Source of the DNA: a virus
Reading direction: 5' to 3' (one strand)
DNA: 36,614 nucleotides
Virus record (IMG/VR): IMGVR_UViG_3300034018_000027
Span: 1 to 36,614 of that record
Shown: positions 21,939-27,801 of the stretch, piece after piece
Position numbering within the stretch: the stretch's first letter is position 1
Layout: each line of letters begins with the position of its first letter
Notes under the pieces: generated by a model
The model's database searches: none
What the model saw: only the letters and a program-made list of their open reading frames with translations
What the model was told of the DNA's origin: nothing
Translations under genes and position numbers: made by a program

Positions 21939-22348
21939 CTTGACGCGGGCGGGGGGATGCCCTTACGCTTGAGATGCTGTTCTCGCGTGATGGTTAATTT
22001 ACATGGCTGTTCTAGTCGTGTCAAACACCCCACCACGCGACCCCTTGATACGGGCATCTGTCACCGGCGGGGTGGGTGCAATCCCCACATGATGTTCAAT
22101 CATCGACCAGACACCGGAAACCACGGTCTGGCGGGTCTAACAACCGCGTCCATACGGGCATAGGTTGGACTCTCTTGGCTCCCAATGTTCTTGGGGGTTA
22201 GGGGGGTCCTTTCCCGGTCCTCCGAGCATGGTTCTTAAGAAACAATCCTACAGAGTTAAATCTTAAATCCTAGAAACCCTAACTAAAGTTGTTGCATTAA
22301 CCTCCGTGAACAGTTACGCTTGTCCTGTCTAACCACAGAGAGGTTTTT
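21932..22348. other. 417-bp non-coding region with clustered hairpins and an AT-rich patch
   Basis: No convincing gene is present on either strand. On the plus strand there is a stem of 22026-22034 with 22066-22074 (8 of 9 pairs), and a competing hairpin GTGGG 22072-22076 with CCCAC 22084-22088. Three more hairpins follow: ATGAT 22089-22093 with ATCAT 22099-22103, CCAGAC 22107-22112 with GTCTGG 22126-22131, and CCCAA 22181-22185 with TTGGG 22191-22195. ATACGGGCAT occurs twice (22049-22058 and 22153-22162). TTCTTAAGAA is a perfect palindrome (22232-22241), followed by an AT-rich stretch with AATCCTA twice (22244-22250, 22266-22272). A weak promoter (TTGCAT 22292, TACGCT 22315) may precede the gene at 22349. 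It could be an origin, an untranslated leader or a small RNA. Confidence 0.6.
22332..22344 (+). promoter_or_regulatory. Leader/ribosome-site element ACCACAGAGAGGT, copy 1
   Basis: These 13 bases precede the ATG at 22349 and include the ribosome site AGAGAGG. The same 13 bases occur at 25232-25244 before another early gene. CCACAGGAG variants precede genes at 3863 and 33776. Confidence 0.6.
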
Positions 22349-22876
22349 ATGCACGAACTAGACGAAGCGGCTTGGGAACAATGGGTGGCTTACCGCAAAG
22401 CCATTCGCAAAACCATCAAACCCGCATCCGAACACGCGATGAAACTCAAATTGTCGCGTTTCGGTGCTGACCAGCAGGCGGTCGTTGACCAGTCAATTGC
22501 AGGTCAGTATCAGGGTCTGTTTGAACTGCATAAAAAAGCCGCACCTCGACTTGGCGAGAAGGTCGAGAAAACCGACAAGCAACGCGCTGCAGATGTCGCC
22601 CGTCACGCTGAACAAGATGCGTGGAATGCAAGGGGTTGGGACAAGTTGGAGCCGACTCCGCTGAACCGTCTCAAACTCTGTGAGGCATATCTTGCTCGAT
22701 TAACCATCAGCCCTGATGCGGATGCGTTGGAGCGTCTGCGGGACTCGACCGCCGCCGCGTTGCGGTCAGCCGATGCAGCCGAGGTGCTGGGTCACCCGCA
22801 CCTGATGTCGATGGTTCGCCAACTCTTTGGTGAACGCGGTCTGAACAAACTCAAAAAGCGAGAGGTGCAATCGTGA
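22349..22876 (+). CDS. Helical replication-associated protein (replisome-organiser C-terminal-like)
   Basis: A 175-aa protein starting MHELDEAAWEQWVAYRKAIRKTIKPASEHAMKLKLSRFGADQQAVVDQSIAGQYQGLFELHK. This pattern (WxxWxxYRKxxxKxxxPAS...KLxxxG...VVxQSIxxxYxGLF) is one I associate with the C-terminal domain of phage replication initiation proteins. Here it is a free-standing gene followed by a second helical half (LNRLKLCEAYLARL, MSMVRQLFGERGLNKLKKR). It is the first gene of the rightward early operon, with ribosome site AGAGAGG. A replication role is inference. Confidence 0.55.
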   Translation: MHELDEAAWEQWVAYRKAIRKTIKPASEHAMKLKLSRFGADQQAVVDQSIAGQYQGLFELHKKAAPRLGEKVEKTDKQRAADVARHAEQDAWNARGWDKLEPTPLNRLKLCEAYLARLTISPDADALERLRDSTAAALRSADAAEVLGHPHLMSMVRQLFGERGLNKLKKREVQS

Positions 22877-23208
22877 AGTTAACAACGAACGATATGTGGG
22901 ATGCGTTGAAGGCGTATCAGACGCAGGCAAACGCCGACGGTCACGGCAAATCGTGGCAAATAGCGTGCCAAACAAAAACCGTAGCCGACATGGACGCTGC
23001 AATCGAGGATTCGAGTGAACGGATGCAGGAAGCCGACCCCGATTACGAGTTGTTTGGTGGTCGCCCGAACGACGATTACGAGCGGATGTATACCGCAGGC
23101 GAGGCGATGATTAACGCGGTAGATGTGATGCAGTCGGATGTTTCGCAGCAGGAAAACATCACGATGGCGATTCGACTCATCGAAAAGGCGCAGGAAATAG
23201 GAACATGA
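22873..23208 (+). CDS. Hypothetical early protein, 111 aa
   Basis: The GTG start at 22873 overlaps the upstream stop (GTGA). It starts MKLTTNDMWDALKAYQTQANADGHGKSWQIACQTKTVADMDAAIEDSSERMQ and continues to an acidic, mostly helical end (DVSQQENITMAIRLIEKAQEIGT). No family recognised. The net charge is negative, unlike its neighbours. It overlaps a 14-codon reading frame at its stop (ATGA). Confidence 0.6.
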   Translation: MKLTTNDMWDALKAYQTQANADGHGKSWQIACQTKTVADMDAAIEDSSERMQEADPDYELFGGRPNDDYERMYTAGEAMINAVDVMQSDVSQQENITMAIRLIEKAQEIGT

Positions 23209-23249
23209 GCATTAACGCCATGCTGTGGGCGCGGGAGGTGAAGCCGTGA
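23205..23249 (+). CDS. 14-codon reading frame, possible leader peptide or remnant
   Basis: The frame MSINAMLWAREVKP starts with ATG overlapping the upstream stop (ATGA) and ends with TGA overlapping the GTG start of the next gene. The residues resemble the first residues of phage replisome organisers (MSxxAMxWAxE). It may be a coupling leader or the trace of a deleted replication gene. It is too short to be certain that it is translated. Confidence 0.35.
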   Translation: MSINAMLWAREVKP

Positions 23250-23539
23250 CCGACAACATCACCCTGCCCCGCGCTGTGGCTTTTGAGATGCTAGAGGCGT
23301 CGATTTGCGGCGAACACATCGGCAATTTCTACGCCGCCCTCTACGCCGCGCTCGCGGCTCCGGAGCCGGAGCCAACCGTCAAGGAATCCTTGACTGTTGA
23401 CGCCAAGCGGGAGCCTGCGACGAGGGAGCAAATTGCGGAGGCGTACATAAAACCTGACATCGACGGACGATGGCGGGACTTTGAGTTAGGCTTCCGCGCC
23501 GCCGAGAAGTTCTACGGAATTACGAAGGAGGACACATGA
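23246..23539 (+). CDS. Hypothetical early protein, 97 aa
   Basis: I choose GTG at 23246, which has GGGAGG seven bases upstream and overlaps the preceding TGA. The product is MTDNITLPRAVAFEMLEASICGEHIGNFYAALYAALAAPEPEP, then REPATREQIAEAYIKPDIDGRWRDFELGFRAAEKFYGI. A Pro/Glu linker joins two helical parts. The second part resembles short helical phage proteins without assigned function. It overlaps the next gene by ATGA. Confidence 0.6.
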   Translation: MTDNITLPRAVAFEMLEASICGEHIGNFYAALYAALAAPEPEPTVKESLTVDAKREPATREQIAEAYIKPDIDGRWRDFELGFRAAEKFYGITKEDT

Positions 23540-23805
23540 CACGCGAGGACATCATCCGCATGGCGCGGGAGGCGGGATTCCCTGACTACGCTATGGGGCT
23601 AGCAAGCGAAGACGCTTGGCAGAAAACTGAACTCTTCGCCGCCCTTGTCGCAGCAGCCGAGCGAGAGGCGTGTGCCGAGGTTTGTGAAAAACAAATGAAG
23701 TCATACATGAGCAAGCAATACACAGTTGACCCGTTAGGCGGGTTTAGAGAAAGGTTTGCTGCCGAACAATGCGCCGCCGCCATCCGTGCGAGGGGGAGCA
23801 AGTGA
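23536..23805 (+). CDS. Conserved small phage protein, 89 aa
   Basis: An 89-aa protein starting MTREDIIRMAREAGFPDYAMGLASEDAWQKTELFAALVAAAEREACAEVCEKQMKS and ending FAAEQCAAAIRARGSK. I recognise the pattern MTREDIIRMAREAG...L.RFAALVAAAEREACA.VCE...AIRARG from many phages, where it is unassigned. Two short helices and conserved Cys/Glu residues are visible. It overlaps neighbours at both ends. Confidence 0.7.
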   Translation: MTREDIIRMAREAGFPDYAMGLASEDAWQKTELFAALVAAAEREACAEVCEKQMKSYMSKQYTVDPLGGFRERFAAEQCAAAIRARGSK

Positions 23806-23978
23806 CACGCACTTGTAAGCAATGCGGTCAGAAGTTCTTCGGCGCGTCGAGCATTCTCCAGCATCGCAGCGGTGCTTGCGGTGGCGAGGAATTACTGAAG
23901 TCTCGCGGCTGGGTTAAGACCAAGGCAGGATGGGTATCACCACAACGCGCAGCGCACGACAAACGCCGTGGAGTTTGA
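23802..23978 (+). CDS. Small zinc-finger-like protein, 58 aa
   Basis: The GTG start at 23802 overlaps the upstream stop (GTGA). It starts MTRTCKQCGQKFFGASSILQHRSGACGG, where Cys5, Cys8, His21 and Cys26 could form a C2HC zinc site like a shortened C2H2 finger. The rest is basic (GWVKTKAGWVSPQRAAHDKRRGV). It could bind DNA or RNA. No family name is known to me. Confidence 0.6.
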   Translation: MTRTCKQCGQKFFGASSILQHRSGACGGEELLKSRGWVKTKAGWVSPQRAAHDKRRGV

Positions 23979-24348
23979 GCGGCTGATGAAAAACCGGGAT
24001 GCGCCGCATATTGATTACGGCGCATTCCTCGGGTTGCTGCCGAACAACCCTAAAGCCTGCCCGTGCAATATCGACGGCATCATCGAGCGCAAGGGAAAGT
24101 TCCTCGTACTAGAATGGAAGCGCGAGGGTGAGGGGATGTCCGAAGGGCTGCGCCGCACCTTGCAGGCACTCGCTGCCACGCCAAACTTCCAAGTGTGGGT
24201 GGTGCGCGGGGATACGGACGAAGGGCTACGGATAGCGCGGTTTTTCTTCGTGCCGCCGCAGGGCAAAGCAATGCTGCTTGGGGAAGGCGTGGAGGAATTT
24301 GTACGCGCCTACAAACTCTGGTACGAATGGGCTGACGGGTCTTTCTGA
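23968..24348 (+). CDS. PD-(D/E)XK-type nuclease, first of a pair
   Basis: A 126-aa protein with GTG at 23968 (MEFERLMKNRD...); an ATG at 23989 is an alternative. Its core is CNIDGIIERKGKFLVLEWKREGEGMSEGLRRTLQAL, with Asp in NIDG followed by Glu and Lys in EWK, the PD-(D/E)XK arrangement. A conserved small phage protein of this pattern is common but its substrate is unknown. It overlaps the next gene by TGATG. A role in replication or packaging is inferred from position. Confidence 0.6.
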   Translation: MEFERLMKNRDAPHIDYGAFLGLLPNNPKACPCNIDGIIERKGKFLVLEWKREGEGMSEGLRRTLQALAATPNFQVWVVRGDTDEGLRIARFFFVPPQGKAMLLGEGVEEFVRAYKLWYEWADGSF

Positions 24349-24644
24349 TGCGCTACGCCGCACGCCGAGATGCTAACGATGCCGCCATCACCGCAGCCGT
24401 AAGAGCGGCGGGGTTTACGGTGTACGATTTGGGGCAGGCAGGGCAGGGAGTCCCCGATAAACTGGTCACCGCCCCCGGTTTTGCTGCCTTCCTTGAAATC
24501 AAGACCCCGACGGGCAAACTGCGAAGGGGTCAGGAACGCTTCCAGATGGCGTTTGAGCCGCTTGGGATGTGGTACCTAGCCCGTGACCCTGCCGAGACTG
24601 TTGCGTGGCTTCAGGCGCGGCTGACGACGACCCAGAAGCCTTGA
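24348..24644 (+). CDS. VRR-NUC-like PD-(D/E)XK nuclease
   Basis: A 98-aa protein starting MRYAARRDANDAAITAAVRAAGFTVYDLGQAGQGVPDKLVTAPGFAAFLEIKTPTGKLRRGQERFQMAF. The motif order is helix with Asp9-Asn10, GVPDKLV (Asp), FLEIKTP (Glu-x-Lys) and a following basic helix with Gln (RRGQERF), as in VRR-NUC or Holliday-junction-resolvase-like nucleases. It would cleave branched or junction DNA during replication. Its last bases overlap the convergent methyltransferase gene by 34 bases. Confidence 0.75.
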   Translation: MRYAARRDANDAAITAAVRAAGFTVYDLGQAGQGVPDKLVTAPGFAAFLEIKTPTGKLRRGQERFQMAFEPLGMWYLARDPAETVAWLQARLTTTQKP

Positions 24645-25135
24645 CCCATGAGTTGATGGTGCTGGAGGTGGTGGATGTGGAACCGCTCACAGAGCCGGGG
24701 AAGCCACCAACGGGCAGGCTCTTGGATGAGGTGGGCGTTGCGCCCGTCCGATAACACCTTGACCGCCGCCCCCGTGTGGACGCTGAAGAAGCCCAGCCGG
24801 GGCATGATACGGGCAAGGTCATCCAACACCGCGTCGAGCCGGTCAGGTTCAATGTGTTCCAGCACATCAATGCAGCAGACCATATCAGCCTCTACGGGAG
24901 GCCCGTACTCTGGGAAGGCTGGGTCATAGGGGTGGTAATCAAACTCCAGCCCTGCGCCCTGTAGGGCGGTTTGGAGGTGCTTCTTCCCGGCCCCATAGTC
25001 GGAAATTGACCGGATAGAGTTATCCACAGCCAATTTAGCGACAAGGGGCGCGAAGGCTAGTGAGGCCACCCCGTAATTAGGATTTGTGTGCAGTTCGACC
25101 TGTTGGGCGCGGTAGGCTTCGGAGATGGTGTCCAT
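24611..25135 (-). CDS. SAM-dependent methyltransferase (class I)
   Basis: A 174-aa protein starting MDTISEAYRAQQVELHTNPNYGVASLAF. The SAM-binding motif is IRSISDYGAGKKHLQTAL (motif I, about residues 40-57), with acidic MVCCIDVLEHIEPDRLDAVLDDLARIM further on (motifs III-IV region). It is shorter than most class I enzymes and lacks a recognisable target-recognition domain or NPPY-type motif, so I cannot say whether it modifies DNA, protein or a small molecule. It is a lone minus-strand gene convergent with the nuclease pair. Confidence 0.8.
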   Translation of the reverse strand: MDTISEAYRAQQVELHTNPNYGVASLAFAPLVAKLAVDNSIRSISDYGAGKKHLQTALQGAGLEFDYHPYDPAFPEYGPPVEADMVCCIDVLEHIEPDRLDAVLDDLARIMPRLGFFSVHTGAAVKVLSDGRNAHLIQEPARWWLPRLCERFHIHHLQHHQLMGQGFWVVVSRA

Positions 25136-25142
25136 ACCCCAG

Positions 25143-25156
25143 TTTACCCCGGTAAA
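25143..25156. promoter_or_regulatory. Palindrome TTTACC-CC-GGTAAA between divergent genes
   Basis: Arms TTTACC (25143-25148) and GGTAAA (25151-25156) are perfectly complementary with a CC spacer. The site is 8 bases upstream of the methyltransferase start and could be its operator. An A-run follows on the plus strand. Confidence 0.5.
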
Positions 25157-25175
25157 AAAAAGTTTGCTAAAGGTG

Positions 25176-25204
25176 TTGACAGGTAGGGCGGTATGCCCTA
25201 ATCT
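25176..25204 (+). promoter_or_regulatory. Promoter with an operator in its spacer
   Basis: A perfect -35 TTGACA (25176-25181) is followed after 17 bases by TAATCT (25199-25204), a partial -10. A perfect inverted repeat TAGGGC (25184-25189) / GCCCTA (25195-25200) with spacer GGTAT sits between the two boxes. A repressor bound there would block RNA polymerase. It drives the genes at 25252 onward. Confidence 0.65.
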
Positions 25205-25213
25205 ACTCCCATA

Positions 25214-25228
25214 CCAGCACGGTGCTGG
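25214..25228. promoter_or_regulatory. Inverted repeat CCAGCAC-G-GTGCTGG
   Basis: Seven perfectly complementary bases on each side of a single G. It begins near the expected transcription start of the promoter at 25176, so it may be a second operator or a 5' hairpin in the message (CCAGC...GCTGG closing a 5-base loop). Confidence 0.55.
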
Positions 25229-25231
25229 CTT

Positions 25232-25244
25232 ACCACAGAGAGGT
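25232..25244 (+). promoter_or_regulatory. Leader/ribosome-site element ACCACAGAGAGGT, copy 2
   Basis: Identical to 22332-22344 and likewise just before a start codon (ATG at 25252). It contains the ribosome site AGAGAGG. Confidence 0.6.
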
Positions 25245-25251
25245 AACTGAC

Positions 25252-25437
25252 ATGGACACGACCACCAACACCATCACCCTGACCATCCCCGCCGACGCTG
25301 CCCGTCTCGTTCGTTACGCGCTGCTGCGTCAGTACGGCTACATCTTCGAGAATCTTGGCAAGGAAGACGCATCGAAGAACAAGTCGCTTGAAGCACTCGA
25401 CGCGCTTATCGACCAGATTGAAGAACTCGCCCGTTAA
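25252..25437 (+). CDS. Small hypothetical early protein, 61 aa
   Basis: ATG at 25252 follows the AGAGAGGT leader; a Met at 25222 lies upstream of that ribosome site and is rejected. The product is MDTTTNTITLTIPADAARLVRYALLRQYGYIFENLGKEDASKN and ends LEALDALIDQIEELAR. A short beta strand precedes two helices. No family recognised. Confidence 0.6.
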   Translation: MDTTTNTITLTIPADAARLVRYALLRQYGYIFENLGKEDASKNKSLEALDALIDQIEELAR

Positions 25438-25467
25438 TCATCTTCACCACAAACAGGAGAAACAACC

Positions 25468-25620
25468 ATGTTTTACGCCATCTTCAACATGAACGACTTT
25501 AGCCGCGCTAGTGGCAAGTACCGCGACAAGTCAAACGCGCAGGCCGATTGTGAGCGAATGAATCTCTACGGCCGCATTTACCAAGTCGTCGAGGTAGACG
25601 CAACCGGGCATCCGTTCTAA
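25468..25620 (+). CDS. Small hypothetical early protein, 50 aa
   Basis: A 50-aa gene (MFYAIFNMNDFSRASGKYRDK, then ERMNLYGRIYQVVEVDATGHPF) with AGGAG six to ten bases upstream. It looks like a compact alpha/beta protein with a beta start and end. No family recognised. It lies in the early cluster after the promoter at 25176. Confidence 0.6.
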   Translation: MFYAIFNMNDFSRASGKYRDKSNAQADCERMNLYGRIYQVVEVDATGHPF

Positions 25621-25643
25621 CCACCCCGTCTCTTTCCACAGAA

Positions 25644-25811
25644 ATGATTGTCGCCGACTTTCGCGCTGCCCTCGCCCGTGCTGGACTTACACAGCGCGGT
25701 GCGGCTAGGGCGCTTGAAATTAACGAGCGTACTGTGCGCCGATACTGCGCCGGATACCCTGTGCCGCGTGTCGTTTGGTTAGCATTGGAGAGGCTTGCGC
25801 TCAAGCCGTGA
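25644..25811 (+). CDS. Small helix-turn-helix protein, 55 aa
   Basis: A 55-aa gene starting MIVADFRAALARAGLTQRGAARALEINERTVRRYCAGYPVPRVVW. AGLTQRGAARALEINERTVRRYCAG matches the XRE-type HTH (GLTQxxAARxLxxxxxTVRRxxxG). No strong ribosome site is visible; a CCACAGA sequence similar to the early leader precedes it. It is a second regulator candidate, possibly for the palindromes at 25143-25228. Confidence 0.7.
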   Translation: MIVADFRAALARAGLTQRGAARALEINERTVRRYCAGYPVPRVVWLALERLALKP

Positions 25812-25847
25812 GCGGTCTAGAGTCATGGTATCCTTCTGGGGGACGCT

Positions 25848-26216
25848 ATGGCTTCTCACGAAAAAACCGCTGCGCTTTTTGTCGGAACCATGTTCCACAG
25901 CGCGACCATCACGCACCTTCAGCACCTTGCAACAAAGTCCTACGCTCAACATAAGGCTTTGCAAAAATACTATGAGGCAATTCCCGGCTTTGTAGACGCT
26001 TATGCAGAGGCGTTTCAAGGGCGCTACGGCATCATCACGGGTTACGATGTCGAGTTCCACAAGAACAGCAATCCGAAGGCGTATGTGAAGTCGCTGCTGA
26101 CCTTCCTCGACGAAATTAAAGGCTCACTCCCGAAGGACAGCGACCTTGTTAACCTGTTTGACGCGGTTGTGGATGCCGTGACGAGCCTTAAGTACAAACT
26201 CGAAAACCTCGAATAA
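25848..26216 (+). CDS. DUF5856-like helical protein
   Basis: A 122-aa protein starting MASHEKTAALFVGTMFHSATITHLQHLATKSYAQHKALQKYYEAIPGFVDAYAEAFQGRYG. I recognise this as similar to small phage proteins (DUF5856 from memory) with a ferritin-like look: helices with TATITHLQHLATKSYAQHKALQKYY and a second long helix pair. Biochemistry is not known to me; some annotations call similar proteins DNA-starvation-like. It precedes the ADP-ribosyltransferase-like gene with a TAATG overlap. Confidence 0.65.
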   Translation: MASHEKTAALFVGTMFHSATITHLQHLATKSYAQHKALQKYYEAIPGFVDAYAEAFQGRYGIITGYDVEFHKNSNPKAYVKSLLTFLDEIKGSLPKDSDLVNLFDAVVDAVTSLKYKLENLE

Positions 26217-27472
26217 TGGCGAAGAAAGCGGAACCGTCACGGGTTGCTGCCGCGCTGCAATACCTCCAGCAGATGCGCGACCGTGCCGCTGACTTCGGTG
26301 GCGGGGTGGTGGAGAACCTCGCAGACCGCGCCAGAAGCGTCGGAGGACTCGCATACGAGGCTCTGGCGACCGACCCCAACATGGGGCGCATGACGACGGC
26401 AGAGTACGCCCAAGCCGCCGACCGCCCAACCCCTCGCTTAGACCAAGCCGCCCAAGACCTCGGTACCATCGGCAAGGCAATCGTTACGCAGCCGGTTCAG
26501 ACGGGCAAGGCTTTCGTGCAGGGCGAGGTTGAACGCGCACGGCAGGCAATGACCAGCCCCCGCGCTGCTGGTGAATACGCAGGGTCGATGGTTGACCCTA
26601 TGCGGATAGCAGCCGCGCTACGCAAAACCGCCCCTATCGCTGAACTAGATGTTTACCACGGCACCCCGCATCGGTTCCCCGCGACGGAGGCTAACCCGCT
26701 AGGGGAGTTTGACGCTAGCAAGATTGGCACGGGCGAGGGGGCGCAGGCTTTCGGGCATGGAATTTACCTTGCCGAAAAACCAAATGTTGCTCAAGACTAT
26801 CAATTTATGTTGAGCAAAATTGACCCAGAAACCGTTACTTATCAAGGCAAGCCTGTCCAAAAATGGTATGACATGGCGCAAGCCGAGCAAGACAGAGCGC
26901 ATAGGTTAGGCGACCGTACTGCGATTGACCGCGCTAACGCAAAATTGGCGTATTGGGAAAATGTCATGACTCGCCGCCATCCAGAAGATGTAAAGCGCGT
27001 GGCAAACGACCCGGATGACGGGTGGCCTACCTTTGCAAACTATGCAAACTCTTTGGAAATGGAAAAATTTGGCGGGTTGAAAGAAGCAGGCTCCCTTTAC
27101 AAAGCCGACCTCCCCGACGAGATGATAGACCGTATGCTCGATTGGGATAAGCCGTTGAGTGAGCAGCCGGAAAGTGTCCAGACAATTTTGAAAAATTTAG
27201 CCAAAAAAGACGCAGAAAAATACGGGGAAGGCGGTGGTCTTGATTACTACATGGGCGACCCAGATAGTTACGATGGTGAGAGCGTTTACCGTTATCTTGC
27301 TGAACAGCAAGACAGTCAAGTTAACACATCTGAATACTTTAAAAATCTAGGCATCCCCGGCATCAAGTATTTAGACGCAGGCAGTCGCGGCGGTGACTCT
27401 GCAACCGGAACGCGCAACTTCGTTGTGTTCCCCGGTGAGGAAAAGAAGGTACGCATATTGGAGCGTAAGTAA
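26216..27472 (+). CDS. ADP-ribosyltransferase-like (ART-PolyVal type) protein
   Basis: A 418-aa protein. Residues 1-135 are helical and Ala/Arg-rich, resembling phage virion linkers. A domain starts at 145 with VYHGTPHRFP (His148), then FDASKIGTGEGAQAFGHGIYLAEKPNVAQDY (Tyr184). It ends GIPGIKYLDAGSRGG and TRNFVVFPGEE in the last 60 residues, with a helical insert between. HG and GxGxYLAE are the motifs of ART-PolyVal domains in phage polyvalent proteins (H-Y-type mono-ADP-ribosyltransferases). It may modify host targets early or be carried in the particle. The catalytic third residue could not be assigned. Confidence 0.7.
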   Translation: MAKKAEPSRVAAALQYLQQMRDRAADFGGGVVENLADRARSVGGLAYEALATDPNMGRMTTAEYAQAADRPTPRLDQAAQDLGTIGKAIVTQPVQTGKAFVQGEVERARQAMTSPRAAGEYAGSMVDPMRIAAALRKTAPIAELDVYHGTPHRFPATEANPLGEFDASKIGTGEGAQAFGHGIYLAEKPNVAQDYQFMLSKIDPETVTYQGKPVQKWYDMAQAEQDRAHRLGDRTAIDRANAKLAYWENVMTRRHPEDVKRVANDPDDGWPTFANYANSLEMEKFGGLKEAGSLYKADLPDEMIDRMLDWDKPLSEQPESVQTILKNLAKKDAEKYGEGGGLDYYMGDPDSYDGESVYRYLAEQQDSQVNTSEYFKNLGIPGIKYLDAGSRGGDSATGTRNFVVFPGEEKKVRILERK

Positions 27473-27525
27473 GTTAACCAAAGGCAACAGCGGCAAAGAT
27501 AGTTTCATTAGATAAACAATCACGA

Positions 27526-27531
27526 TATATT
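27526..27531 (+). promoter_or_regulatory. Possible -10 box before the terminase genes
   Basis: TATATT (27526-27531) matches TATAAT at five of six positions; a poor TTTCAT -35 lies 17 bases upstream. The ATG at 27541 follows by only nine bases and no ribosome site is present, so a leaderless late transcript is possible. Confidence 0.4.
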
Positions 27532-27540
27532 AACCACGGT

Positions 27541-27801
27541 ATGCCAGCAGGTCGCCCCAAAGGAAGCCCTAACAAGTCAACCCAAGCAGCGAGGGAGGCC
27601 ATCTCTCGTTTCGTAGACGGCAACGCAGACCGCTTGCAGGGCTGGCTCGACGAGATACACCAAGAGAAGGGCGCAGAGGCGGCGTTCAAGTGCTTCAGCG
27701 ACTTGCTCGAATACCATGTGCCTAAACTCGCACGCCACGAACACAGCGGCCCTGACGGCAGCAAGATTGAGATTGAGGCGACTTGGGGCAAGCCCGAGTG
27801 A
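27541..27801 (+). CDS. Putative small terminase subunit
   Basis: An 86-aa protein immediately upstream of TerL. It begins MPAGRPKGSPNKSTQAAREAISRFVDGNADRLQGWLDEIHQEKG, with an AT-hook-like AGRPKGSPNK followed by helices. Small phage proteins of this pattern are common before TerL. It would bind the packaging site and pass DNA to TerL. It is shorter than typical TerS, so a separate DNA-binding adaptor is also possible. Its stop shares GTGA with TerL. Confidence 0.6.
   Translation: MPAGRPKGSPNKSTQAAREAISRFVDGNADRLQGWLDEIHQEKGAEAAFKCFSDLLEYHVPKLARHEHSGPDGSKIEIEATWGKPE

Noticed and set aside
22042-22103. tRNA-like pattern (CCC-TTGATAC-GGG and GTGGG-TGCAATC-CCCAC)
   Set aside because: The spacing gives a 15-base variable region, the T loop lacks TTC, and no 7-bp acceptor stem can be found. 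I treat it as hairpins only.
22060-22140. Resemblance to a cobalamin riboswitch (GGTG..AA..CC and GGAAACC)
   Set aside because: The conserved boxes are incomplete and in poor order, and no cobalamin gene follows. A Rfam search would be needed to revive it.
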